DNA of 64,000 bases from CAUZWH01 sp965224275. GTDB taxonomy: Bacteria; Pseudomonadota; Alphaproteobacteria; SHVV01. The notes under the pieces are model-generated. The model was given only the letters and a program-made list of their open reading frames with translations, ran no database searches and had not been told where the DNA came from. Position 1 is the first letter of the stretch. Every line of letters begins with the position of its first letter. The stretch lies in assembly GCA_965224275.1 (NCBI GenBank), contig CBDCYR010000005.1, positions 1 through 64,000 of the forward strand, given 5' to 3'. This document shows positions 33,925 through 42,973 of the stretch, piece after piece. A program made the translations under genes and the position numbers.

Positions 33925-34416
33925 ATGCCGCAACTCGTCATAACCGACTTTGCGCCACAGCTGGTTTGGCTCGTCATTTCGTTTGTCGCGCTGTATTTGC
34001 TGATGTCCAAACTCGCACTTCCGCGCATTTCGGGCGTCCTCGAGGAGAGGCAAAACCGCCTTGTCGACGATCTTGAGCGAGCCGAGCAGATGAGGCGTGA
34101 AGCGGAAGAAACCCTGGCCACCTATGAAAGTGCCATGGTCGAAACGCGGGCCCAGGCGCACGATGTTACCCAAGCAGCCCGCACCGAGCTTGCCGCCGCA
34201 TCCAACCAACAACTGGAAAAACTCGCTGGTGAGCTCGCGCAAAAGGCTGCCGATGCCGAGCGCGAGATACTTGAGCGACGGGACGAGGCTTTGGCAAATA
34301 TTCGCGCGGTCGCCGCTGACGCCGCCTCGGCGACGCTCGACAAATTGATCGGAGTCACACCTGATCGCGGCGCTGTCGATGCGGCCGTAGACCAAGCCCT
34401 CAAGGAACGTGGCTGA
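33925..34416 (+). CDS. F0F1 ATP synthase subunit b'
   Basis: 163 residues with one N-terminal membrane helix (FAPQLVWLVISFVALYLLMS) and a long charged coiled coil (ERAEQMRREAEETLATYESA onward). It pairs with subunit b as the peripheral stalk. The FAPQ..WL..SF.ALY pattern and the position before atpF identify the b' form found in Alphaproteobacteria and photosynthetic bacteria. Confidence 0.94.
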   Translation: MPQLVITDFAPQLVWLVISFVALYLLMSKLALPRISGVLEERQNRLVDDLERAEQMRREAEETLATYESAMVETRAQAHDVTQAARTELAAASNQQLEKLAGELAQKAADAEREILERRDEALANIRAVAADAASATLDKLIGVTPDRGAVDAAVDQALKERG

Positions 34417-34418
34417 CA

Positions 34419-34910
34419 ATGAGTGAAGTATTCGCCAGTGCAGAGTTTTGGGTCGCGGTCGCGTTCGTCCTTTTTGTCGCTGTGCTGCTGCGTTTCGGAT
34501 GGGCGCGAGCGGTCGGCGCCCTCGACAAGCGTGCGTCTGATATTAAGAACGAACTGGATGAGGCCATTCGTCTTCGCGAGGATGCACAAGAACTCCTCGC
34601 AAGCTATCAGCGCAAACAGCGCGACGCGGAAAAGGAAGCAGCCGATATCATCGCCCACGCCGAGGCCGAAGCTAACCGCCTTCGCGCCGAAGCCGAGGCG
34701 GAGCTGGCCGCGACGATTGGCCGTCGTACGGAAGCGGCGTTGGCCAAAATCGAACAGGTGGAGGCCCAGGCACTCACTGAAGTCCGCGAAACAGCAGTCG
34801 ATGTTGCCGTATCAGCGGCCCGGAAAATGCTCACTGACAATCTCGATGAGACTCGCGGAAACACGCTGATCGACGACGCCATCGGCGAACTCCGCCGCAA
34901 ACTTCACTAA
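34419..34910 (+). CDS. atpF: F0F1 ATP synthase subunit b
   Basis: 163 residues: a membrane helix near the start (AEFWVAVAFVLFVAVLLRFG) and a coiled coil with IKNELDEAIRLREDAQELLA, which marks subunit b. It starts 2 bases after the b' stop. It ends the operon; a strong hairpin follows at 34924. Confidence 0.95.
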   Translation: MSEVFASAEFWVAVAFVLFVAVLLRFGWARAVGALDKRASDIKNELDEAIRLREDAQELLASYQRKQRDAEKEAADIIAHAEAEANRLRAEAEAELAATIGRRTEAALAKIEQVEAQALTEVRETAVDVAVSAARKMLTDNLDETRGNTLIDDAIGELRRKLH

Positions 34911-34923
34911 CCCTTCGCCGCCG

Positions 34924-34950
34924 CGCCGCCTACTCGGCGGCGTCTTTTGT
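34924..34950. terminator. Terminator hairpin after atpF, shared with the end of the gcv operon
   Basis: CGCCGCC (34924-34930) and GGCGGCG (34936-34942) form a 7-base GC stem with a TACTC loop, followed on the plus strand by TCTTTT. The gcvPB stop codon (34930-34932) on the minus strand lies in this hairpin, so it separates two convergent operons. Confidence 0.8.
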
Positions 34951-36435
34951 GTAGCCACCCCCCCATCGCAGCACCGGCTGGCGTGCGGCACCGGTCTCGT
35001 CCAACCGGCGTGTCGGCGCATGTCGAGGTGCGTCGTGGAATGACTGGCTGTCGCCAGCCGCTGCGCGCTCGACCAGCGCGCGCATCGTCGCAACAAACTG
35101 ATCGAGGCTCGCCTTGCTTTCGGTTTCGGTCGGCTCCGTCAGCATCGCACCATGAACGGTGAGCGGAAAATACACGGTCATTGGATGGTAGCCCTCATCG
35201 ATCATGGCTTTTGCGAGGTCTAACGTCGTCACTCCCGAATCCTTCAGCGCCCTGTCGTCAAACAGAACTTCATGCATACACGGACCCGCATAGGGTAACG
35301 GCAACACGTTTTGGAGTTCGGCTAGCAGGTAGTTCGCAGCTAGGACCGAATCCTCGGCGACCTGGCGCAGGCCATCGGCACCATGGCTCTTCATATAAGC
35401 CATGGCCCGAACGAACATTCCCATTTGACCGTGAAAAGCCTTCATCCGGCCAAAGGCTTTTCCCGTGTCTTCCTCGACCAGATTAAAACCATCATCGCCG
35501 TGCACGACCCATGGCACCGGTGCGTAAGGCGCCAGCGCATCTGAGAACACCACCGGGCCGGCGCCGGGTCCGCCACCCCCATGCGGCGTCGAGAATGTCT
35601 TGTGGAGATTCATATGCATAGTGTCGATGCCGAGGTCACCGGGACGAACTCGGCCGACCAGGGCGTTGAAATTGGCACCATCGCAGTAGAAGAATCCGCC
35701 TGCCGCGTGAACGGCATCGGCGATCTCAAGAATGTCGGTCTCAAACAGACCGCACGTATTCGGGTTGGTCAGCATGATCGCCGCGACATCGGTATCGAGC
35801 TTCCCCTTGAGCGCACTCAGATCAATACGGCCGCGAGTATCGCTGGGAACACTGTCCACGTCGTAGCTGCACAAGGCCGCCGTCGCCGGATTGGTGCCAT
35901 GCGCCGAGTCAGGTACCAGGACCCGCTTACGCGGATCGCCGCGATCTTCTAAGGCGGCGCGCACCGCCATGATGCCGCACAGCTCGCCATGAGCCCCCGC
36001 GCCAGGCGACATGGCAACAGCGGGCATGCCGGTTAGGTCCTTGATCCAACGCGCCAGCATATCGATCAATTCAAGCGCTCCCTGCACGGTCTCAACCGGT
36101 TGCAGGGGATGAACATCGGCGAACCCTGGGAGTCTCGCGAGTTTCTCGTTAAGCCGTGGATTGTGCTTCATCGTGCACGATCCAAGCGGGTACATGTTCG
36201 CGTCGATCGAGTAATTATTGCGGCTAATACGGACGAAATGCCGCAACACCTGTGGCTCGGCCAAGCCTGGGAGATCGATGGGGTCAGATCGCTTGCAGGC
36301 GCCAAGACGATCTTCAACAACGGGTGGGTCGGGCAAGTCGACGCCGCATCGGCCTGGTTGGCCCTGCTCGAATATGAGCGGTTCGACGAGATCTAGTCCC
36401 CGATGTCCGAATGCACCATCGCCACGGTCCGTCAT
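34930..36435 (-). CDS. gcvPB: Glycine dehydrogenase (decarboxylating) subunit 2
   Basis: About 501 residues from the ATG at 36435. LEPLIFEQG-type start (LVEPLIFEQGQPGRCGVDLP), YPLGSCTMKHNPRLNEKLA and the PLP-lysine region MNLHKTFSTPHGGGGPG identify the C-terminal half of the P-protein. With GcvPA it decarboxylates glycine and passes the aminomethyl group to GcvH. The ATG overlaps the gcvPA stop (ATGA). The last ~20 residues are low in conservation, as usual. Confidence 0.96.
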   Translation of the reverse strand: MTDRGDGAFGHRGLDLVEPLIFEQGQPGRCGVDLPDPPVVEDRLGACKRSDPIDLPGLAEPQVLRHFVRISRNNYSIDANMYPLGSCTMKHNPRLNEKLARLPGFADVHPLQPVETVQGALELIDMLARWIKDLTGMPAVAMSPGAGAHGELCGIMAVRAALEDRGDPRKRVLVPDSAHGTNPATAALCSYDVDSVPSDTRGRIDLSALKGKLDTDVAAIMLTNPNTCGLFETDILEIADAVHAAGGFFYCDGANFNALVGRVRPGDLGIDTMHMNLHKTFSTPHGGGGPGAGPVVFSDALAPYAPVPWVVHGDDGFNLVEEDTGKAFGRMKAFHGQMGMFVRAMAYMKSHGADGLRQVAEDSVLAANYLLAELQNVLPLPYAGPCMHEVLFDDRALKDSGVTTLDLAKAMIDEGYHPMTVYFPLTVHGAMLTEPTETESKASLDQFVATMRALVERAAAGDSQSFHDAPRHAPTRRLDETGAARQPVLRWGGGYTKDAAE

Positions 36436-37778
36436 CGCAGCTCTCCTTGTAGCGCGGCAACCAGTGCCTTGCGGCCGCTCTCGTCGGTGCACTCGGTGGC
36501 CGCGACCAGCAACAGATTGTCGAGCGCAGCACTATTCGGAAACAACCGCGATACCGGGACACCCGCCAAGATATTCTTGGCCGCCAGCGCCCCAACAACG
36601 TCCGCAGCTGAATGCGGAAGCCGCACGGTAAACTCGTTAAAAAAGGTCTCATTAACGATTTCAACGTGTGGAATTTCGGCCAATTCCTGAGCCAGCATTA
36701 CAGCGTTGGCATGATTTAACTCGGCCAACTGTGCGAACCCTTCCCCGCCAAGCAGCGAGAGGTGGATGCAAAACGCGAGCGCACAAAGGCCGGAGTTTGT
36801 ACAAATATTGCTGGTCGCTTTTTCACGGCGAATGTGCTGTTCGCGCGTTGATAACGTCAAAACGTAACCACGGCGGCCTTCAACGTCCGTCGTTTCCCCG
36901 CACAAACGCCCTGGCATCTGCCTCACATGCTTGTCGCGGGCGGCAAACAGGCCGAGGTACGGCCCTCCAAAATTAAGCGCATTACCAAGCGATTGGCCTT
37001 CGCCGACGACGATATCGGCACCAAGATCACCGGGTGTGGTGAGGGCCCCGAGAGCGACGATCTCGGTGACAACGACTATGAGCAACGCCCCGGCTTCGTG
37101 GCATGCCGCGGCCAATGGCCGCAGATCCGTGATGTGTCCAAAACAGTTGGGATATTGAACAACCACACATGCTGTCGCGTCCTCAATCGATCGCTCGAGC
37201 GTCTCCGCACCAGAGTAGTCGGGTGGTTGCACCTGTACATCGAAGCCGCCGAATCGCGTCATCGTCCGGGTAACGTCGGTGTAGTGAGGGTGTAGGCCGC
37301 CCGACAGAATTGCGCCATTCCGCTTGGTAATACGGCACGCCATGAGGACGGCCTCGGCGCACGAGGTAGCGCCGTCGTACATCGACGCATTGGCCACGTC
37401 CATTCCGGTTATAGTGGCGACCTGGGTTTGAAACTCAAAAAGATATTGCAGCGTGCCCTGGCTAACTTCGGGCTGGTAGGGCGTGTAAGACGTCAGAAAC
37501 TCGCTTCGTTGAATGAGATGATCGACCGCTGCAGGAACGTGATGGCGATAGGCGCCGGCCCCGAGAAAATTTGGCACCGACCCCGCAGCAATATTACGGC
37601 TCGCCATGGCCGCAAGGTCGCGCTCAACCTCCATCTCACCGGCATGCAACGGGAGGTCGATAAGCCGCTCGAGTCTTGCCGCCTGAGGTACATCCTCAAA
37701 CAATTCGTCGATCGAAGAAACGCCGATCGTGGCGAGCATGGCCTCGCGGTCACTTTCTGTAAGTGGGAGATAACGCAT
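36432..37778 (-). CDS. gcvPA: Glycine dehydrogenase (decarboxylating) subunit 1
   Basis: 448 residues beginning MRYLPLTESDREAMLATIGV, with FLGAGAYRHHVPAAVDHLIQ, TPYQPEVSQGTLQYLFEFQT and NASMYDGATSCAEAVLMA, all diagnostic of the N-terminal P-protein subunit. The separate PA and PB genes, instead of one gcvP, are one of two arrangements found in bacteria. Its start overlaps the gcvH stop by one base. Confidence 0.97.
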   Translation of the reverse strand: MRYLPLTESDREAMLATIGVSSIDELFEDVPQAARLERLIDLPLHAGEMEVERDLAAMASRNIAAGSVPNFLGAGAYRHHVPAAVDHLIQRSEFLTSYTPYQPEVSQGTLQYLFEFQTQVATITGMDVANASMYDGATSCAEAVLMACRITKRNGAILSGGLHPHYTDVTRTMTRFGGFDVQVQPPDYSGAETLERSIEDATACVVVQYPNCFGHITDLRPLAAACHEAGALLIVVVTEIVALGALTTPGDLGADIVVGEGQSLGNALNFGGPYLGLFAARDKHVRQMPGRLCGETTDVEGRRGYVLTLSTREQHIRREKATSNICTNSGLCALAFCIHLSLLGGEGFAQLAELNHANAVMLAQELAEIPHVEIVNETFFNEFTVRLPHSAADVVGALAAKNILAGVPVSRLFPNSAALDNLLLVAATECTDESGRKALVAALQGELR

Positions 37779-38155
37779 CAGTCGAGGCCGTCGACGAACG
37801 TCGCATAGGCAGCTTCATCCATCATCTCATCAAGCTCACCCGCTTCTTTGATCCGCAACTTAAAGAACCATCCGTCGGTCATCGCAGATTCGTTGACCAG
37901 CGCAGGGGTGTCGGAAAGTGCGGCGTTCACCTCGACGACCGCACCGCTGATCGGTGCATAGATCTCGCTTGCCGCCTTCACCGACTCGACGACTGCGGCC
38001 TCCTCGCTCTTTGCAAACTCAGCACCGACAGCTGGCAGCTCGACGTAAACGACGTCGCCGAGCTGATCCTGCGCATAATCGGTTATGCCGACCGTGCCGA
38101 TATCATCATCGATCGCGACCCACTCATGATCCTCGGTAAACTTGACGTCGCTCAT
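37778..38155 (-). CDS. gcvH: Glycine cleavage system H protein
   Basis: 125 residues from the ATG at 38155. The lipoylation lysine is in VVESVKAASEIYAPISG, and the fold is the usual biotinyl/lipoyl domain (FTEDHEWVAIDDDIGTVGIT at the start). The lipoyl arm shuttles the aminomethyl group between the P, T and L proteins. The gene lies 10 bases after gcvT with a GGAGG site before the ATG. Confidence 0.97.
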   Translation of the reverse strand: MSDVKFTEDHEWVAIDDDIGTVGITDYAQDQLGDVVYVELPAVGAEFAKSEEAAVVESVKAASEIYAPISGAVVEVNAALSDTPALVNESAMTDGWFFKLRIKEAGELDEMMDEAAYATFVDGLD

Positions 38156-38165
38156 TTCCCCCTCC

Positions 38166-39269
38166 TCACTTGATATATCTGTGTGCCACAAACGGAAGCT
38201 TGACCACGCGGGCTTCGCGACGCCTTCCGCGAACCACCAGTCCAAGTGGGCATCCTTCCTCGGCCATCGACCGTTCCACATATCCCATCGCGACGGGCCC
38301 GCCGACCGTCGGCCCGAAGCCGCCGCTCGTGATGTGGCCGACCGCCGTGCCCGGTTCATCTTCAATCACTGTGCCCTCGCGCGCCGGGGCTGGCCCATCC
38401 GGCCGGATGCCGATCCGTCGACGATTAGGTCCCTGTGCAATCTGTTCGAGAATAATGGGTGCGCCTGGAAAATTGCCCACCTCGCGGCGTCGTTTACCGA
38501 TCGTCCATCGCAAGCCCGCTTCGACAGGGGTCGTGGTTTGATCGATATCGTGGCCATACAGACAAAGGCCGGCCTCCAATCGGAGCGAATCGCGCGCGCC
38601 TAATCCAATCGGCGCGACCTCGGGTTGCGCAAGCAGTCGGCGCGCAAAATTCTCGGCCTCGCGGCCCGGCAGCGAGATTTCGAAGCCATCCTCGCCAGTA
38701 TATCCCGAGCGACTGATTCGCCACGACGTACCCTCGACGTCAAATGATCCTACCGACATGAACGACAGCTCGGCAACGCCCGGCACAAGCCGGCTCAAAC
38801 TTGCAGCCGCCCTGGGCCCCTGCAACGCGAGGAGGGCACGATCGTCGTCGAGTTCGATGTCGTAATGAGATCCCAGTCCGGATCGCAGATGGGCGAGGTC
38901 GGCGTCCTTGCATGCCGCGTTTACAACGATGCCGATCCCGTCGGCCAAGCGGGTCACGATGAGGTCGTCGAGAATGCCGCCCTGGTCGTTGGTCAGCATG
39001 GTGTACCGCATGCCGCCGACCGGTAATGAGCGTATGTCGGCTGGCACCAATGCCTCGATCGCCGAGACCGGATCATCACCATGAATAGTGACCTGGCCCA
39101 TATGCGATACATCGAACAATCCCGCCGCATCGCGCGTATGATTGTGCTCGGTCAGGATGCCGGTCGAGTAATGCACCGGCATCGCGTAGTTAGCAAAAGT
39201 AACTATCTTGGCCGCGAGCTCGACGTGTAATTCGTAGAGCGGGGTGCGCTTGTCGCCTTCGGCTGCCAT
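38166..39269 (-). CDS. gcvT: Glycine cleavage system T protein (aminomethyltransferase)
   Basis: 367 residues from the ATG at 39269. FDVSHMGQVTIHGDD, MLTNDQGGILDDLIVTRLAD and SRSGYTGEDGFEISLPG identify the folate-binding T protein, which makes 5,10-methylenetetrahydrofolate and ammonia. It is the first gene of the operon; the frame upstream of the ATG runs into the riboswitch and is not coding. Confidence 0.96.
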   Translation of the reverse strand: MAAEGDKRTPLYELHVELAAKIVTFANYAMPVHYSTGILTEHNHTRDAAGLFDVSHMGQVTIHGDDPVSAIEALVPADIRSLPVGGMRYTMLTNDQGGILDDLIVTRLADGIGIVVNAACKDADLAHLRSGLGSHYDIELDDDRALLALQGPRAAASLSRLVPGVAELSFMSVGSFDVEGTSWRISRSGYTGEDGFEISLPGREAENFARRLLAQPEVAPIGLGARDSLRLEAGLCLYGHDIDQTTTPVEAGLRWTIGKRRREVGNFPGAPIILEQIAQGPNRRRIGIRPDGPAPAREGTVIEDEPGTAVGHITSGGFGPTVGGPVAMGYVERSMAEEGCPLGLVVRGRRREARVVKLPFVAHRYIK

Positions 39270-39318
39270 CGGTCCACCGTCCTTCAGGTTGCAGCGACCC
39301 GCGATTCGGCGGCACCGC

Positions 39319-39520
39319 TGCCCCCCTCTGTCGTTAGACCTGAAAGATTGACCGGAAACGATCATACGTTCCGGCTTGCCTCTTCGGTGGGGCGCATAAC
39401 CGTGCACCCGCTCTCCAGAGTTTCATCCCCCTACGGTCCGCTTGCCTGAGAGTTTCCGGGGGCGGTTGCTCCTTCGGCGCCGATTTGCCGCAACAAATCG
39501 GACTCTCCCGCAGGGATCTA
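39319..39520 (-). ncRNA. Tandem glycine riboswitch upstream of gcvT
   Basis: Read on the minus strand, the first aptamer shows GCGGGAGAGTCC, then GCCGAAGGAGCAACCGCCCC and ACTCTCAGGCAAGCGGACCG. The second shows CTCTGGAGAGCGGG, then CACCGAAGAGGCAAGCC, and TTTCAGGTCTAACGACAGAG. These GGAGAG / CCGAAGgaGCAA / CAGG blocks, in two copies with a short linker, are the hallmark of the cooperative glycine riboswitch. It precedes gcvT by about 50 bases and controls the gcvT-H-PA-PB operon, most likely switching it on when glycine is high. Outer boundaries are approximate. Confidence 0.93.
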
Positions 39521-39560
39521 CTGAAGGCCGTCGAAGTCGTGCATCCGGCGACCCGACAAA

Positions 39561-39590
39561 ACCATAGCAGGCGCTAATGACACCTTGCAA
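39561..39590 (-). promoter_or_regulatory. Putative promoter of the gcv operon
   Basis: On the minus strand TTGCAA (39585-39590) is followed after 18 bases by TATGGT (39561-39566). Transcription would start near 39553, some 35 bases before the first riboswitch aptamer. The match is moderate. Confidence 0.4.
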
Positions 39591-39599
39591 ACAAGACGA

Positions 39600-40133
39600 C
39601 TAACGCCCGCGGTTCTTGCGGTTGAAATCGAGTTGATCCTTTGTTAGTTGGAAGCCGACCAAAATGGCATATCGAATCGCACGCTCGCCGGACTTGAGCG
39701 CGAAGCGCTGTTCGATTTGCTCGATAACGCCGGAGCGCCGTTGATCGGCTCGAAACTCAAGCGGGCTGGCAAACACTTCCTTTGCCAGGATATTCTCCGA
39801 CGGGTCGATCAGCGCGACAAAAAAATTGAACTGTCCGACACGCTCGTTCGCGGCGGGACCCATCGCCGCGATCACTTCGATGGATGTCCGCATGACGACA
39901 TTTCCATCGTCGACGTCGCAATTTGTTGCAATCTGCCCAAACTTACCCTGGAAGCGAACGTTACGTAGATCGCGTCCCTGCCCCTCTTGAAACTGAGTTA
40001 CCTGAGCGGCCTCGCTAAGTATGGAAATTCGCGGACACGGCTCTTTGGGCCCCCTATCAAAAACATTACCGCAAGCCGAGAGACCCAAAAACAGCAGCGG
40101 CACCAGCGGTAACCAGGACCGCAAGACCGACAC
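39600..40133 (-). CDS. Conserved hypothetical lipoprotein
   Basis: 177 residues from a GTG at 40133. The N-terminus VSVLRSWLPLVPLLFLGLSA ends in a lipobox LSAC with Cys21, so it is probably a lipid-anchored periplasmic protein. The mature part (NVFDRGPKEPCPRISILSEA, later VGQFNFFVALIDPSENILAK) is a beta-rich domain of unknown function that I know only as a conserved alphaproteobacterial type. It begins 14 bases after the CDGSH gene stop, so they are likely cotranscribed. The long upstream frame is a reading of the CDGSH gene in another frame. Confidence 0.75.
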   Translation of the reverse strand: MSVLRSWLPLVPLLFLGLSACGNVFDRGPKEPCPRISILSEAAQVTQFQEGQGRDLRNVRFQGKFGQIATNCDVDDGNVVMRTSIEVIAAMGPAANERVGQFNFFVALIDPSENILAKEVFASPLEFRADQRRSGVIEQIEQRFALKSGERAIRYAILVGFQLTKDQLDFNRKNRGR

Positions 40134-40146
40134 CGGTCCCAGTCGC

Positions 40147-40386
40147 TTAGAGTGAGCTGTGTGTGCCGTCGCAGGTGGGTTTGGTAGAGGTGTGTTTGCA
40201 ACCGCAAAAGTAGACGGTCGTTGACGTGTCGGCGTTGTACTCAACGGGTGTAAATTCGGTGTCTTTATGCGATCCGTCGCAAAAGGGTTGCGTCTGACTC
40301 TTGCCGCACGCGCACCACCAATAGCTCTTACCTTCGGTGACATCGACACCATACGGGGTTTTTTGAGCGATGTTTGGCGTTGCCAT
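40147..40386 (-). CDS. CDGSH iron-sulfur domain protein
   Basis: 79 residues with two CDGSH units: WWCACGKSQTQPFCDGSH and FCGCKHTSTKPTCDGTH, each giving the 3-Cys/1-His ligand set of a [2Fe-2S] cluster. Small double-CDGSH proteins of this kind are electron or cluster carriers of uncertain role. GGAGGACG lies just before the ATG. It is divergent from ispH, another iron-sulfur protein, at 40551. Confidence 0.93.
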   Translation of the reverse strand: MATPNIAQKTPYGVDVTEGKSYWWCACGKSQTQPFCDGSHKDTEFTPVEYNADTSTTVYFCGCKHTSTKPTCDGTHSSL

Positions 40387-40550
40387 TCCCCACGTCCTCC
40401 TTTAACACGTTGCCGGCGCGCGGACCTCTCGGAACGGCGGATCGGCATGTCTACACCAGCAGATTGCCTGCGACCAAACGACGCGACTGTAGCCGAGGGC
40501 TCCAATCCAGACAAGAAGTGGGCGGATAAAACGACCAACGGCCGCAGAGC

Positions 40551-41495
40551 ATGTCAAAGCCAGCTCTAACCGTAGTACTAGCCGGACCACGTGGCTTTTG
40601 CGCCGGTGTTGACCGCGCCGTGCAGATTGTCGAGCACGCGATCGATAAGTACGGCGCGCCGGTCTATGTGCGCCACGAAATCGTTCACAACAAATTTGTG
40701 GTCGGTAATCTTGAAGCAATTGGTGCGGTGTTTGTCGACCAACTCGACGAAGTCCCTGACGGCGTGCCGGTCATTTTCTCGGCCCATGGTGTTCCCAAGT
40801 CGGTGCCGGCTGAGGCTGAAGACAGAGGCCTTCTCTACGTTGACGCGACCTGTCCTCTCGTCAGCAAGGTCCATCGCGAAGCCGAGCGCTACCATCGTTT
40901 GGGATTGCACATTCTTCTTGTCGGCCACACCGGGCATCCAGAGGTGGTTGGTACGATGGGGCAGCTTCCACCAGGCTCCATATCGTTGATTGAAACCGTC
41001 AGCGATGCAGAGACCTTTGCGACGAATCAGCCCCAAAAGCTCGCCTTCCTCACCCAAACCACCCTTTCGGTCGACGATACCGTCGCCATAATCGAGGTTC
41101 TAAGGCAGCGATTTCCAAAAATTCAGGCGCCGCACAAAGATGATATTTGTTACGCCACGACCAATCGCCAGCAAGCCGTCCGTGCAATCGCCGAAACCTG
41201 CGATCACGTCTTGATCATTGGCGCGCCGAATTCATCCAACTCGCTACGCTTGGTGGAGGTTGCTAAATCCAACGGTTGTCCCGCTGCGACTCTCGTTCAA
41301 CGGGCAAGCGATATCGATTGGCGGTCGCTTGAAAATGTCGCGCGGATTGGCTTGAGCGCCGGTGCGTCGGCACCTGAAGTGTTGGTGGACGAAGTGCTTG
41401 GCGCGCTTCGTACCCGTTTTGACGTCACCGTCGAGCAAGTAACCGCGGTACACGAAGATGTGCAGTTTCGCCTTCCGCAGATGCTCGACCAATAA
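40551..41495 (+). CDS. ispH: 4-hydroxy-3-methylbut-2-enyl diphosphate reductase
   Basis: 314 residues. The three cysteines of the [4Fe-4S] cluster are at 17 (GPRGFCAGVDRAV), 101 (DATCPLVSKVH) and 200 (DICYATTNRQQAV), with HGVPKSV and IGAPNSSNSLRLVEVA as substrate motifs. It makes IPP and DMAPP at the end of the MEP pathway; ispE is at 8623. It heads a plus-strand run ispH-thrB-rnhA with gaps under 20 bases. Confidence 0.97.
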   Translation: MSKPALTVVLAGPRGFCAGVDRAVQIVEHAIDKYGAPVYVRHEIVHNKFVVGNLEAIGAVFVDQLDEVPDGVPVIFSAHGVPKSVPAEAEDRGLLYVDATCPLVSKVHREAERYHRLGLHILLVGHTGHPEVVGTMGQLPPGSISLIETVSDAETFATNQPQKLAFLTQTTLSVDDTVAIIEVLRQRFPKIQAPHKDDICYATTNRQQAVRAIAETCDHVLIIGAPNSSNSLRLVEVAKSNGCPAATLVQRASDIDWRSLENVARIGLSAGASAPEVLVDEVLGALRTRFDVTVEQVTAVHEDVQFRLPQMLDQ

Positions 41496-41513
41496 CCAAC
41501 CCCACCCTTTGCA

Positions 41514-42479
41514 ATGGCCGTCTACACCGAGATTACTGACGATGAACTCGAAGCGTTCGTCAGCGAATACGAGATCGGCCAGATTTCGTCGTGCAAGGGC
41601 ATTGCTGAGGGCGTCGAAAACTCCAACTACCTGCTGCAAACAACAACCAACAACTACATCCTTACCTTATACGAAAAACGCGTATCGCCTGAAGATCTGC
41701 CCTTCTTCTTGGGCCTCATGGACCATCTCGCAGCCAAGGGTATCGCTTGCCCCAACCCGATCCACGATCGAGACGGTGTCGCGCTGCGCCGATTGGCAGG
41801 GCGCCCAGCCGCGATCATTAGCTTTCTAAACGGCTTGTGGGTGAAGCGCCCGGGGCCTGATAATTGCCGCCAACTGGGCGAGGCGATGGCGGCGCTTCAT
41901 AGTGCCGGTCAGGATTTCGACATGCAGCGCCCCAACAATCTATCGATTGACGGTTGGCAGGTGTTGCTTGAGGCGACCGGACCGCGGGCTGATGAAATTC
42001 AGGTCGGACTACGTTTGGAACTGGAGAAAGAAGTTGCCGACCTCAAAGCGATCTGGCCCCAGTCCCTTCCATCAGGTGTCATCCACGCCGATTTGTTTCC
42101 CGACAACGTGTTCTTTCTGGGCGAACGTCTCTCCGGCTTGATCGACTTCTATTTCGCTTGCAACGATTTTTTCGCCTACGACATAGCGATCTGCCTAAAT
42201 GCTTGGTGTTTTGAACCCGATGGCTCATTTAACGTTACCAAGGCACGTCTCTTACTATCGGGGTACATGAAAGCACGACCCTTGATCGCCGACGAACTTA
42301 GCGCCCTACCCTTGCTTGCCCGTGGTGCCGCGCTTCGATTCCTGCTGACGCGTCTTTACGACCTGCTTAATCACGTCGAAGGCGCGTTGGTTCGACCGAA
42401 GGACCCCTTAGAGTACTTGCAGCGACTGCGGTTTCACCGTGGCGTGCGCTCCCCAGCCGAGTACGGTTTAGACGAATAA
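41514..42479 (+). CDS. thrB: Homoserine kinase type II (ThrB2)
   Basis: 321 residues of the aminoglycoside phosphotransferase-like kinase fold: GIAEGVENSNYLLQTTTNNY near the start, the catalytic loop GVIHADLFPDNVFFLG and the metal-binding IDFYFACNDFFAYDIAI. It phosphorylates homoserine before threonine synthase, which is encoded at 47105. This form, not the GHMP kinase, is usual in Alphaproteobacteria. Confidence 0.95.
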   Translation: MAVYTEITDDELEAFVSEYEIGQISSCKGIAEGVENSNYLLQTTTNNYILTLYEKRVSPEDLPFFLGLMDHLAAKGIACPNPIHDRDGVALRRLAGRPAAIISFLNGLWVKRPGPDNCRQLGEAMAALHSAGQDFDMQRPNNLSIDGWQVLLEATGPRADEIQVGLRLELEKEVADLKAIWPQSLPSGVIHADLFPDNVFFLGERLSGLIDFYFACNDFFAYDIAICLNAWCFEPDGSFNVTKARLLLSGYMKARPLIADELSALPLLARGAALRFLLTRLYDLLNHVEGALVRPKDPLEYLQRLRFHRGVRSPAEYGLDE

Positions 42480-42484
42480 CCATC

Positions 42485-42940
42485 ATGACCTCCGACGCAG
42501 AAGGTGCGGTTGACATCTACACCGATGGAGCGTGCTCGGGGAACCCTGGCCCCGGTGGTTGGGGTGCGCTTTTGGTGTTTGGAGACCTTGAGCGGGAAAT
42601 AAGCGGCGGCGAAGCAGAGACCACCAACAACCGGATGGAACTACGCGCCGCGATAGAAGCCCTCAATGCCCTGAAACGGCCCATGACCGTGCGCCTACAC
42701 ACCGATAGCACTTACGTTCGCGACGGTATTACGCGTTGGATCAATGGCTGGAAGAAAAATGGTTGGCGAACTTCAGGTAAGAAACCGGTCAAAAACGTCG
42801 ATCTTTGGCAGGATCTGGAAGCAGCCATCTATCGGCACCGGATCGAATGGTTCTGGGTACGTGGCCACGCCGGGCATCCTGGAAACGAGCGCGCCGACAG
42901 CATCGCTCGCCAAGGACTAGAAAACGCCCGATCGCGGTAG
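42485..42940 (+). CDS. rnhA: Ribonuclease HI
   Basis: 151 residues with all catalytic acids: YTDGACSGNPGPGGWGA (Asp), NRMELRAAIEAL (Glu), LHTDSTYVRDGI (Asp) and GHPGNERADSIA (Asp). It removes RNA from RNA-DNA hybrids. The ATG is 5 bases after the thrB stop. Confidence 0.97.
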   Translation: MTSDAEGAVDIYTDGACSGNPGPGGWGALLVFGDLEREISGGEAETTNNRMELRAAIEALNALKRPMTVRLHTDSTYVRDGITRWINGWKKNGWRTSGKKPVKNVDLWQDLEAAIYRHRIEWFWVRGHAGHPGNERADSIARQGLENARSR

Positions 42941-42973
42941 CGACCGGGCGCAGCCGCACCTGCGGGTGAAGCC

